From the NCBI GenBank assembly GCA_017469405.1, contig JAFUGL010000099.1, positions 1 through 64,000 of the forward strand: a DNA stretch of 64,000 bases, read 5' to 3'. Position 1 is the first letter of the stretch, and each line of letters begins with the position of its first letter. The position numbers were made by a program, and so were the translations under genes. The notes beneath the pieces were generated by a model. It saw only the letters and a program-made list of their open reading frames with translations, was not told the origin of the DNA and ran no database searches. Origin of the DNA: Lachnospiraceae bacterium (GTDB taxonomy: Bacteria > Bacillota > Clostridia > Lachnospirales > Lachnospiraceae). Shown here in pieces: positions 27,146 through 34,826 of this stretch.

Positions 27146-27578
27146 TGCCATCTCCTTTATCACCAAATATTTCTTCTACATCAAACATTGATATTCCGTC
27201 TAAACATTCATCTTCATTATTTTTTTCTTCTTTCTTACTTTGAGCAAATTCCTGTTTTTCACATAAGACCTCAGTAATAAAAACTCTTTGATTATATTTA
27301 TTTATATAATCACTACTTCTTAGCTTTCCCTTTAGAACAATTCGTGTTCCTTTCTTTAAATATTTTTCCGCAAACTCCGCTTTTTTGTTGAAGCATACAA
27401 CCGATACAAAGTCTGCTGTTTTTATTTCTGGTTCTTCTTCCCTTAATTTGCTACTTATCTCCCTATTAACTGCAAGCAAATATCTTGCGACTACTAATAT
27501 TTCTCCCGTATCCTTCTTAGCAACCTTTTTTATAATAGGATCATTCGTAAGATTTCCTGTAAGTATAACTAAATTCAT
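27123..27578 (-). CDS. ssb: Single-stranded DNA-binding protein
   Basis: A 151-residue SSB. An N-terminal OB-fold (MNLVILTGNLTNDPIIKKV, FVSVVCFNKKAEFAEKYLKK, GTRIVLKGKLRSSDYINKYN) is followed by an acidic, disordered tail. The tail contains ISMFDVEEIFG and ends GDGNDSDKKD, not the DDDIPF-type tip of chromosomal SSB, so contacts with host replication proteins may differ. It probably coats ICE ssDNA during transfer or rolling-circle replication. A terminator and a structured non-coding segment lie immediately upstream. Confidence 0.92.
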   Translation of the reverse strand: MNLVILTGNLTNDPIIKKVAKKDTGEILVVARYLLAVNREISSKLREEEPEIKTADFVSVVCFNKKAEFAEKYLKKGTRIVLKGKLRSSDYINKYNQRVFITEVLCEKQEFAQSKKEEKNNEDECLDGISMFDVEEIFGDKGDGNDSDKKD

Positions 27579-27603
27579 AATTTCACCTTCCCTTTTTTGA
27601 CAT

Positions 27604-27628
27604 TAAAAAAGACAGTTATAAAACTGTC
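27604..27628 (-). terminator. Intrinsic terminator upstream of ssb
   Basis: On the - strand GACAGTT, a 4-base loop and AACTGTC (27611-27628) are followed by TTTTTTAATG. No protein gene lies directly before it, so it ends either the structured RNA described next or readthrough from the small genes to the right. Confidence 0.8.
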
Positions 27629-28007
27629 ATAAGCTAAATATTTTTAAGTTTTCCGCACAAAAACTTATATTAATTTTAGCTACAAAAGGATATAGCAGGG
27701 AATTAAATTCCCTGCTACATAGTTTTCATAGCTAAAATCAAGGCATTATACTGTAATATTTGCCACGCTTCCCTTACAGTAGGGGTATTATTGACCTGTC
27801 TGTTTTGACATCATAGCTTTTAGCTCTCCGTGGTTCTCACCAAGCCGTCCTCATTGCCTTAGATAGGTCTCCTTTAAATGCATCACCCTACACCGACTGT
27901 GACTGGACGGAAGTATCTTTAAATGTAATCAATAACCGTATATGCAATTTGTTTGTGCATATGGGTATATTAATTTTTAAAAGTTGTACTTTCATCGCAA
28001 CCGATGT
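27604..28007 (-). ncRNA. Candidate structured non-coding RNA (about 400 nt)
   Basis: A 450-bp gene-free stretch whose part 27720-27910 is clearly richer in G+C than its surroundings. On the - strand it can form many perfect helices: CATCG/CGATG (27993-28006), a 7-bp-plus hairpin at 27931-27971, CCGTCC/GGACGG (27905-27910 with 27845-27850), AAGGCA/TGCCTT (27855-27860 with 27740-27745), an 8-bp TACTGTAA/TTACAGTA hairpin (27749-27781), a 10-bp helix ATTTTAGCTA/TAGCTAAAAT (27673-27682 with 27729-27738) enclosing an 11-bp hairpin (27693-27717), and the terminator. The CCGTCC and TGCCTT helices cross, giving a possible pseudoknot. It matches no RNA family I can name. A self-standing RNA or an ssb leader are both possible. 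Confidence 0.6.
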
Positions 28008-28029
28008 CTTAACTTTATCTATATTTTGT

Positions 28030-28302
28030 TTATTTTTTGTCGGGAAATATTTCTTTTTTATATAATTTATTTGATACATCACCTATGGATTTTCTTAATT
28101 TTTCTATTTGTTCTAATACAATATCTGCATAAATCATGTACTTATTATCATTAACATCTTCCGAAGTCTTATCGTCATATTCTGAAACAAATTCATAGAT
28201 ATCCAAATATACAGCCCTTATCCTGTCAGCTGTTAATTGAATATCAGCCATGCCATCTAAAATTTCTACAAGTTCCGCTTCTTCAAATGTAATTTTATCC
28301 AT
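28030..28302 (-). CDS. Hypothetical small helical ICE protein
   Basis: A 90-residue protein that starts MDKITFEEAELVEILDGMAD at ATG 28302, with GGGGGT upstream; the longer frame to 28392 overlaps the neighbour and is unlikely. It is predicted all-helical (IQLTADRIRAVYLDIYEFVS, YADIVLEQIEKLRKSIGDVS). No family was recognised. It is encoded with the winged-helix-like genes to the right and just before the structured RNA segment. Confidence 0.6.
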   Translation of the reverse strand: MDKITFEEAELVEILDGMADIQLTADRIRAVYLDIYEFVSEYDDKTSEDVNDNKYMIYADIVLEQIEKLRKSIGDVSNKLYKKEIFPDKK

Positions 28303-28322
28303 ATGATGTACCCCCATATAAT

Positions 28323-28628
28323 TTAAAAATAGCAGCCATAGAATTTTGAACCTTTTAACTCTCCCATAATTTGGGCATTTCTTTTTAAACATAAATCCCT
28401 AAACTGCTCAAGGGACAACAATGCCTTATATTTATTTGACATTTTTATTGTTACTATACCCTGATTAATAAGCCCATCAAGATAATCCTTTAATTCTTCA
28501 TCGTTAAAATTAAGACCATATTCTTCATTTAACTCCTTTTTAATTTCATCAAAAGAAGCAATGTTATTATGATCCCAGATACATTTAAGGGCTGTCATTT
28601 CACATGTCTTTCTATTTTCTTTTCGCAT
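28323..28628 (-). CDS. Winged-helix-like small protein A
   Basis: A 101-residue protein: TCEMTALKCIWDHNNIASFD, EIKKELNEEYGLNFNDEELK, DYLDGLINQGIVTIKMSNKY. The helix-helix-helix-wing arrangement resembles BlaI/MecI-type repressor DNA-binding domains, and it shares the pattern with the next gene (28708-29010), so the two look like distant paralogues. Assignment to BlaI-like regulators is inference; no cleavage or dimer domain could be identified. It could regulate early ICE genes. Confidence 0.6.
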   Translation of the reverse strand: MRKENRKTCEMTALKCIWDHNNIASFDEIKKELNEEYGLNFNDEELKDYLDGLINQGIVTIKMSNKYKALLSLEQFRDLCLKRNAQIMGELKGSKFYGCYF

Positions 28629-28707
28629 TATTTATCCCCTACGCTTCTATTATCGAATCAAAAAAGATATATAACAATTAACTACAAGTGAGATGTTCCT
28701 CACTTTT

Positions 28708-29010
28708 TTACATATAAACACCATATTTAGAAATCATATTTAAAACATACTGGGTTTTATCCATCCAAAGTTCCTTTAAGTCTTTACTAATCATTACTGT
28801 TTCATTTTCAGTATTAGCTTCCACATATCCCTTTATAATAAGACCTTCTACACTTTTTTTTACCACTTCATCGGTATAATCGTACTCTTTAATCACCTTT
28901 TTTCTTAAATCATATATACTTGCCACATTCCCCATCTTCCATAAGGCATTTAAAACATAAAGCTCATATGAATTAATTTCCGGTCTTTTCTTCTTTTTTA
29001 AAAATCTCAT
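28708..29010 (-). CDS. Winged-helix-like small protein B
   Basis: A 100-residue protein (MRFLKKKKRPEINSYELYVL, NALWKMGNVASIYDLRKKVI, KEYDYTDEVVKKSVEGLIIK, GYV). The ALW...VAS..DLR...EY pattern followed by LI.KGYV matches a BlaI/MecI-like winged helix and parallels protein A. ATG 29010 has AAGGGTG upstream; GTG 29022 is possible. It is only 17 bp after the next gene to the right, so they are in one operon. Confidence 0.6.
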   Translation of the reverse strand: MRFLKKKKRPEINSYELYVLNALWKMGNVASIYDLRKKVIKEYDYTDEVVKKSVEGLIIKGYVEANTENETVMISKDLKELWMDKTQYVLNMISKYGVYM

Positions 29011-29027
29011 ATAAATAATCACCCTTA

Positions 29028-29375
29028 TTATGCTGTAACTACACTTTTTAAATCTTCAAGCTGCTTAACAATATCCATAAGCCTTTCTTTAGTTATATCT
29101 ATATTATTTACAAAGCTATCTATGGTTATTTTCTCCCCATATGGGATATCAATACCCAAATCTTCCATAACAATATTTATCATATTTTCTGTAGCAACTA
29201 CTTTTTCCGTAAGTAGCAAACTATCCAATTCTTCCTTTGAATTATATTCTTTATGATATTCTTCTTTTCCATCCATATCACTTATAAGTTTTACCACCCC
29301 TCTTTCATTATCTTTTTTTATAATTTCGTAGCCTTCATTTTTTATATAATTCAAATAATAATCTGAAAAATCCAT
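29028..29375 (-). CDS. Hypothetical ICE protein, first gene of the leftward operon
   Basis: A 115-residue acidic protein (MDFSDYYLNYIKNEGYEIIK ... RLMDIVKQLEDLKSVVTA), with an N-terminal alpha-beta part and a helical C-terminus. No family was recognised. It is the first leftward gene after the divergent promoter region and is preceded by AAAAGGGG. Being next to the XRE gene, its promoter is a likely target of that regulator. Confidence 0.6.
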   Translation of the reverse strand: MDFSDYYLNYIKNEGYEIIKKDNERGVVKLISDMDGKEEYHKEYNSKEELDSLLLTEKVVATENMINIVMEDLGIDIPYGEKITIDSFVNNIDITKERLMDIVKQLEDLKSVVTA

Positions 29376-29416
29376 CATCCCCTTTTCACCTCTCTTTCTT
29401 TTATCTTCTGTATATA

Positions 29417-29453
29417 TTTAATAATATTTATATACTAATATTTTAATAATATT
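29417..29453. promoter_or_regulatory. Direct repeats in the divergent regulatory region
   Basis: TTTAATAATATT occurs at 29417-29428 and 29442-29453, 25 bp apart, between the divergent XRE gene and the leftward operon. Both copies run into TATATA-type sequence. They are candidate operator sites for the XRE protein. The region is extremely A+T-rich, so chance repeats are possible. Confidence 0.4.
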
Positions 29454-29537
29454 ATATATTTATTTATAAGTTTAGACAACTATTTTTTGTTCAATAAAAG
29501 CATATAATTATTAATATACTAATAGGAGGGTGCTTCA

Positions 29538-29759
29538 ATGAGCGAACATGGTAAAATAGTACTACATATTGACGATATAATTAAAAATTCCGGATTAAGC
29601 AAAAACAGAGTATGTCAACGTGCAGAAATCCAACATTCACAGCTTAACAAAATGATTAATAATCAAACCTTACGAATTGATTTAGATGTATTAGCCAGAC
29701 TGTGCGATACACTTGGTTGTGATATTAGTGATATTCTTGAATATAAGAAACCTGAATAA
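29538..29759 (+). CDS. XRE/Cro-family regulator (HTH_26-like)
   Basis: A 73-residue, one-domain helix-turn-helix protein: IDDIIKNSGLSKNRVCQRAE, IQHSQLNKMINNQTLRIDLD, VLARLCDTLGCDISDILEY. The last segment is typical of the YozG-like Cro/CI group. It has AGGAGGG 7 bases before the ATG. It is divergent from the leftward ICE operon and followed by a strong terminator. It is the likely master repressor or activator of the leftward genes, by analogy with other ICEs. Confidence 0.9.
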   Translation: MSEHGKIVLHIDDIIKNSGLSKNRVCQRAEIQHSQLNKMINNQTLRIDLDVLARLCDTLGCDISDILEYKKPE

Positions 29760-29789
29760 GTCTTTAAATAATATTTTCATATGTACAAC

Positions 29790-29826
29790 TTAACAAGGCA
29801 CTATACTACCATTTCTGCCTTGTTAA
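29790..29826 (+). terminator. Intrinsic terminator after the XRE gene
   Basis: A perfect 11-bp stem TTAACAAGGCA/TGCCTTGTTAA (29790-29800 with 29816-29826) with a 15-base loop is followed by TTGTGTTT. It also insulates the ICE end from outward transcription. Confidence 0.7.
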
Positions 29827-29836
29827 TTGTGTTTAT

Positions 29837-29980
29837 CATAAAACATTCTTTTCTATTAATGTATATATTATAAACTGTAAACACACTTATTTAATATGAT
29901 GTGTATACTGTTATCTTTTCTATAGTATTTTATCCATAAAACACATTATAAACTATATAAATTATATCTTAATATATCAA
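29837..29980. mobile_element. Right terminus of the integrative conjugative element
   Basis: Between the last ICE gene and the truncated host pilin gene lie about 150 bp of A+T-rich DNA with repeated motifs: CATAAAACA at 29837-29845 and 29935-29943, and ATTATAAACT at 29868-29877 and 29945-29954. Such paired repeats near an ICE end are the usual layout of integrase arm-binding sites. The junction with host DNA is placed near 29979 because the Flp1-like pilin frame loses its family pattern right after IVEVILIIV-type residues there. The exact end needs the other terminus. Confidence 0.5.
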
Positions 29981-30050
29981 CGATAATCAATATAACCTCC
30001 ACAACACCCATGCCATCTTCTTCTTGCAAAAATCTTTTAAAGTCAAACAT
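29946..30050 (-). pseudogene. 5' fragment of Flp1-like prepilin gene cut at the ICE end
   Basis: From ATG 30050 (GGAGGAGG upstream) the frame encodes MFDFKRFLQEEDG, then MGVVEVILIIV, then the unrelated DILRYNLYSL and stop. Short leader, a Glu after Gly-Met-x-x-Val and a hydrophobic helix are the class-III (Flp1-like) prepilin signature, normally followed by 20-30 more residues of helix. Here only 34 codons exist and the family pattern stops at about 29979. It is the next gene after tadC in the Tad operon, the expected place for the pilin. Confidence 0.75.
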
Positions 30051-30081
30051 ATAAAAACCTCCTCCAAAAAGTATTTAAAAA

Positions 30082-31473
30082 TTACAAACCGACAAACGCC
30101 GGAAACATTATAATCACTATAACCACCGACATAAGGATGATCATTGGAAAGAGAAGCTTTGTTGATGCTTTTTCGCCTTTTTTCTTGGCATATTCTTTTC
30201 TTTCCTCCATGGCTTCCTTGACCTCATCAACCATAAGTTCACGTAAATCTTTGGTCCCCATCCTGAGATTCTGACTAATATGACTCATCAATCTGTTATA
30301 CTGAGGGATACCGATTCTTATCCCCAATTCTTCATAAGCAGAAGCTTCATCATATCCGGATTTTATTTGATTCATGGTATATTCAAGTTCACTGATGAGT
30401 ATGTTTTTTTCAGAATTCGCTATGATATTAACTAAACAATTTCTGATATTCATCCCTGAACCCATAAGCAAACATATTCTGTTCACAAATGATGGATATA
30501 GTATCATTAGCATATTATTCCGGGATGTTTTCTTTTGCTGTAGAGCAGAGTTTGAACATACTACAGTAAAAAAACACGCTGCGATGCCTAAAAGAAAAAG
30601 CTGTTTATAAATAGAATTATCTAACTTTTCCAACGAAATTTTCTTTCCTTCTATTTCATCAGGTATTTCAAAGCTTGAAGAATTTCGACTGTTTGATTCT
30701 ATCTGCTTTAATACAACATCAAACTTATCACTTAACTTTTCTGAAGCTCTGTCAGATATGAGTATGAGATTATAGTTTCTTTCGACCATATAATCTAAAT
30801 ACGATATTTTTGCCACAAGATTAACTTTTATGTCACACTTCAAATCTTCAATATTTACTTTACCTGAAGGAAAAATATATTCCGGATAATCACTAGACCA
30901 ACTTATATCAAATCTGCCTTTTTTATCATACGCCGGAAGATTAAGATCTTCTTTTATATGATCCAAATCTTCATTATTTGCTAATATGTCAACTCTTAAC
31001 TCGTTAAAAATTTTTTCTGCTTCAGCAATAAATTCCTCATAAGTATATTCCTGTGGATAAACCACAAGATCATACTCTGTTTGTTCATCCAAGTCTCCTA
31101 TGTAGACTTTTGTTACAGTAACGCCATCATCATAATCCCCTCTTTGGACGATATTGGAGACTTTTCCTTTATTCAGTTGTCTTGTAACTGCCAAAAGCAT
31201 GCAAGCTAAATTTATTGTAAAAATAATCACCATACATATTGAAATAATTTTTGTATAATAAAGTCTGCATATTTCTTTTAGTCCGGAGTCAGAAACCACA
31301 TTGATTTTACGCAAATCAGTTTGTTTTTTATTCAATTTAATTTTTTTACAAAGGAACTCATAGATGAATTGACTCATTGCCCCAAGTACATTCTTATATT
31401 TACTAAAATGTTTTCTGCTGATCAGTGCCAGCATGAAAAATACAATAATAATAATTAAGTTTATAACCAACAT
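30082..31473 (-). CDS. tadC: TadC-like pilus assembly membrane protein with large insertion
   Basis: A 463-residue protein. The C-terminal part (about 320-463) is a GspF/TadC-type domain: MILYPSFVNRICLLMGSGMN, IPQYNRLMSHISQNLRMGTK and GEKASTKLLFPMIILMSVVI with a final membrane helix. An N-terminal membrane segment, a second at about 76-97 and a third at about 290-306 enclose about 190 predominantly polar residues (100-290). TadC is usually about 300 residues, so this is an inserted, probably extracytoplasmic domain. It lies 10 bp after tadB. It forms the inner-membrane platform with TadB. Confidence 0.85.
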   Translation of the reverse strand: MLVINLIIIIVFFMLALISRKHFSKYKNVLGAMSQFIYEFLCKKIKLNKKQTDLRKINVVSDSGLKEICRLYYTKIISICMVIIFTINLACMLLAVTRQLNKGKVSNIVQRGDYDDGVTVTKVYIGDLDEQTEYDLVVYPQEYTYEEFIAEAEKIFNELRVDILANNEDLDHIKEDLNLPAYDKKGRFDISWSSDYPEYIFPSGKVNIEDLKCDIKVNLVAKISYLDYMVERNYNLILISDRASEKLSDKFDVVLKQIESNSRNSSSFEIPDEIEGKKISLEKLDNSIYKQLFLLGIAACFFTVVCSNSALQQKKTSRNNMLMILYPSFVNRICLLMGSGMNIRNCLVNIIANSEKNILISELEYTMNQIKSGYDEASAYEELGIRIGIPQYNRLMSHISQNLRMGTKDLRELMVDEVKEAMEERKEYAKKKGEKASTKLLFPMIILMSVVIVIIMFPAFVGL

Positions 31474-31482
31474 TTTTATACC

Positions 31483-32223
31483 TCATCCAACTTCTATATT
31501 TACAATTTTGTCTATAGCTATTCCTGATATCAAAATCAGAAAAAGACCTATTGTCATAACAATTGTACCGGGAAGGGTATGATAAATAATTTGCATATAG
31601 CCTTTATTGGTTATATTCATATAAATTATTATCAAAAAAGGCATAACCAACATTATTTTCCCTTCCATTTTCTTTGCTGCAATAATTGTTTCAATTTCAT
31701 CTTCCACCATGTATTTACAGCTTAAATTATTTACCGTCTGTCTTATAACAGACACAATATTACCCCCATAAACTTTTGATACTGTTATAAGATCTGAAAA
31801 ATCCTTTATATCCTCTACATCACTTCTTTTTGCCATATCTAAAAGCAGGTTTTCCACACGATTATTACATTCCAATCCATGAAGAATAATTTTAACTTCG
31901 TCAATTATGTACCGGTATATTATTCCGCTTTTTTCTAAATCCTGATATGTCTTATAAAATGCTCTCTCAAGGGAATACCCGGCATTTAAATTTCCGGAAA
32001 GAAAAGTAATCATATCCTTAAATTCCTTAGCCAGTACTTTTTTTCTTTCCTTTATTGTTTCTTTAATATCTCTTTTCCATATGAAATATCCAAATGGCAT
32101 AATAAGAATCAATGATAAGATATTTCTAAAAAACAGCCACCCCACAGCTATATCTAAAAAAACAAGTTTTATTACCTCTTTAAATATCCATGACTTGTCA
32201 GGTTTGTAAGTTTTGTAATTCAT
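31483..32223 (-). CDS. tadB: TadB-like pilus assembly membrane protein
   Basis: A 246-residue protein of the type II secretion F-domain family: FKDMITFLSGNLNAGYSLER AFYKTY, then IKDFSDLITVSKVYGGNIVS and membrane helices near the N-terminus and C-terminus (IMLVMPFLIIIYM, TIVMTIGLFLILISGIAI). Short for TadB but with the right order of elements. Its start overlaps tadA by 26 bp. With TadC it forms the platform that the TadA ATPase drives. Confidence 0.88.
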   Translation of the reverse strand: MNYKTYKPDKSWIFKEVIKLVFLDIAVGWLFFRNILSLILIMPFGYFIWKRDIKETIKERKKVLAKEFKDMITFLSGNLNAGYSLERAFYKTYQDLEKSGIIYRYIIDEVKIILHGLECNNRVENLLLDMAKRSDVEDIKDFSDLITVSKVYGGNIVSVIRQTVNNLSCKYMVEDEIETIIAAKKMEGKIMLVMPFLIIIYMNITNKGYMQIIYHTLPGTIVMTIGLFLILISGIAIDKIVNIEVG

Positions 32224-33460
32224 TTATTGACTCCTTATAATCATCATATAATCCGGCATTTATAAGCTTATCTGTATTGATAAGATCATTTACCCTTTTT
32301 AAAGAGCCTTTTATTTTTCTTTTTACTTCACCTGTCTCTACAAATTCATATAGTTTATTTATTTGTATTTCTCCCATTTTCACACTTAATACCTCACTTA
32401 TTTCTATTACTTTCCTGCTTTTATCACGCATACGCCCTAGATGAATAATTATGTCAACCGCAGAAGCTATCTGCATCCTTACAGCATCCAATGGTATGTC
32501 CATACCCATCAGTACCATTGTTTCAATTCTTGAAAGCATGTCCCGGCTAGAGTTAGCATGACCTGTTGATAGTGAACCATCATGACCGGTATTCATAGCT
32601 TGAAGCATATCTATAGCCGCTGAATCCCTTATTTCTCCTACAATAATTCGATCAGGTCGCATCCTGAGACTAGTCTTTATAAGGTCTCTTATAGTTATTT
32701 CATTTTCACCCTCAACATTAGCATTTCTTGCCTCAAGACTTACAAGATTTGGAATCTCCTTTATCTGAAGCTCAGCCGCATCCTCTATAGTTATAATTCT
32801 TTCTTCTTTAGGAATGTATGCTGATAATGCATTTAAAAATGTTGTTTTACCTGATCCTGTGCCTCCCGATATAAAAATGTTATATCGTGCCCTCACTAAG
32901 AGTTTTAGAAAATCTGCAGTCTTTTTATCTAAGGCTTCTAACTGAACCAACCTGTCTAGTGTCATAACCTCATTTGGAAACTTTCTGATAGTTATAACCG
33001 GTCCATTTAGTGCAACCGGATTAAGTACCATATTCACTCTGGATCCATCCTTTAATCTTGCATCAACAATTGGACTTGACTCATTTATTCTTCTATTGCA
33101 ATCTGCTACTATCTGTTGTACTACAGATTTTAGTTTTTCCTCAGACTCAAAACATTTTGGTGCTTTTTTGATCTTTCCATGTTTTTCAAGATATATGCTG
33201 TTATAACCGTTTACCATAATCTCAGTTATACTTTCATCCTCTATATACTCTGTCAGCACATCCAATCTTCTCAAGGAATTAAAAAGTTCCTTCCTAAGCA
33301 GCACCTTTTCTTTCAATGGCAGATATCCGCTTTTATCCTCTTCAAGAATGCATCTGTCGATTATCTTGCTTATATCTTCATCTGTAGGTTCAATGCTTAA
33401 ATCAAGCTCCATCAATACTTTATTTTTAAGTTTTCGTTTTACTCCATCCTCCATCTTCAC
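32198..33460 (-). CDS. tadA: TadA/CpaF-type pilus assembly ATPase
   Basis: A 420-residue hexameric secretion ATPase of the CpaF/TadA group: ITEIMVNGYNSIYLE, ISGGTGSGKTTFLNALSAYI (Walker A at about 199-206), IITIEDAAELQI (Asp box), RMRPDRIIVGEIRDSAAIDM (Walker B) and STGHANSSRDMLSRIETMVL (His box). All catalytic motifs are present. GTG 33460 is supported by GGAG 6 bases upstream and overlaps the CpaE-like stop by 4 bp. It powers extension or retraction of the Flp pilus. Confidence 0.95.
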   Translation of the reverse strand: MKMEDGVKRKLKNKVLMELDLSIEPTDEDISKIIDRCILEEDKSGYLPLKEKVLLRKELFNSLRRLDVLTEYIEDESITEIMVNGYNSIYLEKHGKIKKAPKCFESEEKLKSVVQQIVADCNRRINESSPIVDARLKDGSRVNMVLNPVALNGPVITIRKFPNEVMTLDRLVQLEALDKKTADFLKLLVRARYNIFISGGTGSGKTTFLNALSAYIPKEERIITIEDAAELQIKEIPNLVSLEARNANVEGENEITIRDLIKTSLRMRPDRIIVGEIRDSAAIDMLQAMNTGHDGSLSTGHANSSRDMLSRIETMVLMGMDIPLDAVRMQIASAVDIIIHLGRMRDKSRKVIEISEVLSVKMGEIQINKLYEFVETGEVKRKIKGSLKRVNDLINTDKLINAGLYDDYKESINELQNLQT

Positions 33461-34377
33461 ATACCACTCCGAATTATAAATTCTCTCATAATCTTACTGT
33501 CATAATCTGTCTTTGGAACTTCAACATAGTTTATCTTTTGCTCTAACAAAATATATTTTTTATCAGTTATAATATCCTTAAACATATCAAGTTTATTTAG
33601 AGAACTTTTATTCTTTAATGTAGTTATATAAATCTTATCCATAACCGACAAAATATCTAAATCCGACATAACGCCAATACCAACATCAAAGACTATCCTC
33701 CGATATCCACCTACATCACGTAAAAGATTTATCAGCCACATGATATTTTTTAACTCAATCTGCTTCAAATCCATATAATTTAAAGCGATGAACGACTTCA
33801 CGCCTGTTTCCTCATAAATCTCTTCTATAGTATCTGTAAGCAAAATATTTTCACTGAGCAGATAATACATAAACCGCTCATATATTTCCTTGTATCTTGA
33901 ACTTTCATAGGTTTTATTGAAGCAACCCGAGTACTCTTCAAACCCTATATAGAAGCTATCCCGGTAGTAATTACATATTCCTCTTGCAAGCGTTGTTTTT
34001 CCTGATCTTCCTATAGGTGAATATATCCCGTAAACATAACTTGCAGATTTTATATTTTGATTTCCTTCAATAATTACACGGGTTATTATTTCAACTATTT
34101 TATAAATGTTCTGATATTTATAAATCAGATCATCACTTTCGTAATTATTCTTTGAATCGGATAATCCCACTACCTTAACTTTAAAATCATAATTCTTAAT
34201 ATTTTCATCAAGTAAAAGCAAATCCAGATTATTATTATTTAGGTACTCCGTAACTGCTTCTACTTCTGAAAAAGCCGACACCTTAAGAGGCATTTCTTTA
34301 TTCATATTTATATATTCCATAAAACTAACAACATAGCCTGTATCACTATCACATATACCAACTCTGTACTCCTGCAT
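33457..34377 (-). CDS. CpaE/TadZ-like localisation ATPase
   Basis: A 306-residue protein. A receiver-like N-terminus (YRVGICDSDTGYVVSFMEYI ... DLLLLDENI) is joined to a ParA/MinD-type ATPase with P-loop YGIYSPIGRSGKTTLARGIC and a switch-like segment RRIVFDVGIGVMSDLDIL. The layout matches TadZ/CpaE, which places the pilus machine at a cell site. The deviant P-loop (SPIGRSGKT) lacks the first Lys of classical deviant Walker A, so ATPase activity may be weak. ATG 34377 has GGAG 8 bases upstream. Confidence 0.8.
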   Translation of the reverse strand: MQEYRVGICDSDTGYVVSFMEYINMNKEMPLKVSAFSEVEAVTEYLNNNNLDLLLLDENIKNYDFKVKVVGLSDSKNNYESDDLIYKYQNIYKIVEIITRVIIEGNQNIKSASYVYGIYSPIGRSGKTTLARGICNYYRDSFYIGFEEYSGCFNKTYESSRYKEIYERFMYYLLSENILLTDTIEEIYEETGVKSFIALNYMDLKQIELKNIMWLINLLRDVGGYRRIVFDVGIGVMSDLDILSVMDKIYITTLKNKSSLNKLDMFKDIITDKKYILLEQKINYVEVPKTDYDSKIMREFIIRSGM

Positions 34378-34391
34378 AGTTACCACTCCTT

Positions 34392-34826
34392 TTATCTCAT
34401 GCCTGTCATATTAAAGATAAAGTTCATTAAACATGCCAGAAAAACTGATACCGAAAGATGCATTCTTGAAAAGCTGTAATGAGTTTTTAATTTATCTCTC
34501 ATTAGCCTGAACAGCTTAAAAATCACGCAAAAAAGTGAATAAATAGAAGCTATGACAAACGTGGCGATAATTATTAATATTATTTTTTTTGATACAAATG
34601 CGCCTATTCCTGCAAGCAGTTTGATATCACCGGCACCAACCACCTTGAGCAAAAACAGAAAATAGAGCATAACTATAGGAATCATGGCCCCAAACAAACT
34701 CATTTTTAACCCATTTAGTCCATAAAATAACAAGTTAAAAAGCATTCCCGAAACAACACCCACAATACATAAGCGATTAGGTATTTTAAAGGTCCGCAAA
34801 TCACAAACCATGGCAAAAAAAGCCAA
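34392..34826 (-). CDS. Prepilin peptidase, A24 type (CpaA/TadV-like)
   Basis: A short aspartic prepilin peptidase. The two catalytic Asp motifs are visible: CDLRTFKIPNRL and VGAGDIKLLAGIGAF, with several membrane helices around them. It would cleave and methylate the Flp prepilin. TTG 34826 is the first normal start codon in frame, but the AAAGGAGGT ribosome binding site lies over 30 bases upstream of it; that site is 6 bases from an ATA codon at 34848-34850 which would add eight in-frame residues. It is the first visible gene of the Tad operon. Confidence 0.85.
   Translation of the reverse strand: MAFFAMVCDLRTFKIPNRLCIVGVVSGMLFNLLFYGLNGLKMSLFGAMIPIVMLYFLFLLKVVGAGDIKLLAGIGAFVSKKIILIIIATFVIASIYSLFCVIFKLFRLMRDKLKTHYSFSRMHLSVSVFLACLMNFIFNMTGMR

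Noticed and set aside
21951..29800. TTAACAAGGCACT present at 21951 and 29790 as ICE-related direct repeats
   Set aside because: Both copies are arms of local hairpins next to genes; one lies well inside the element, so attachment-site meaning is unlikely.
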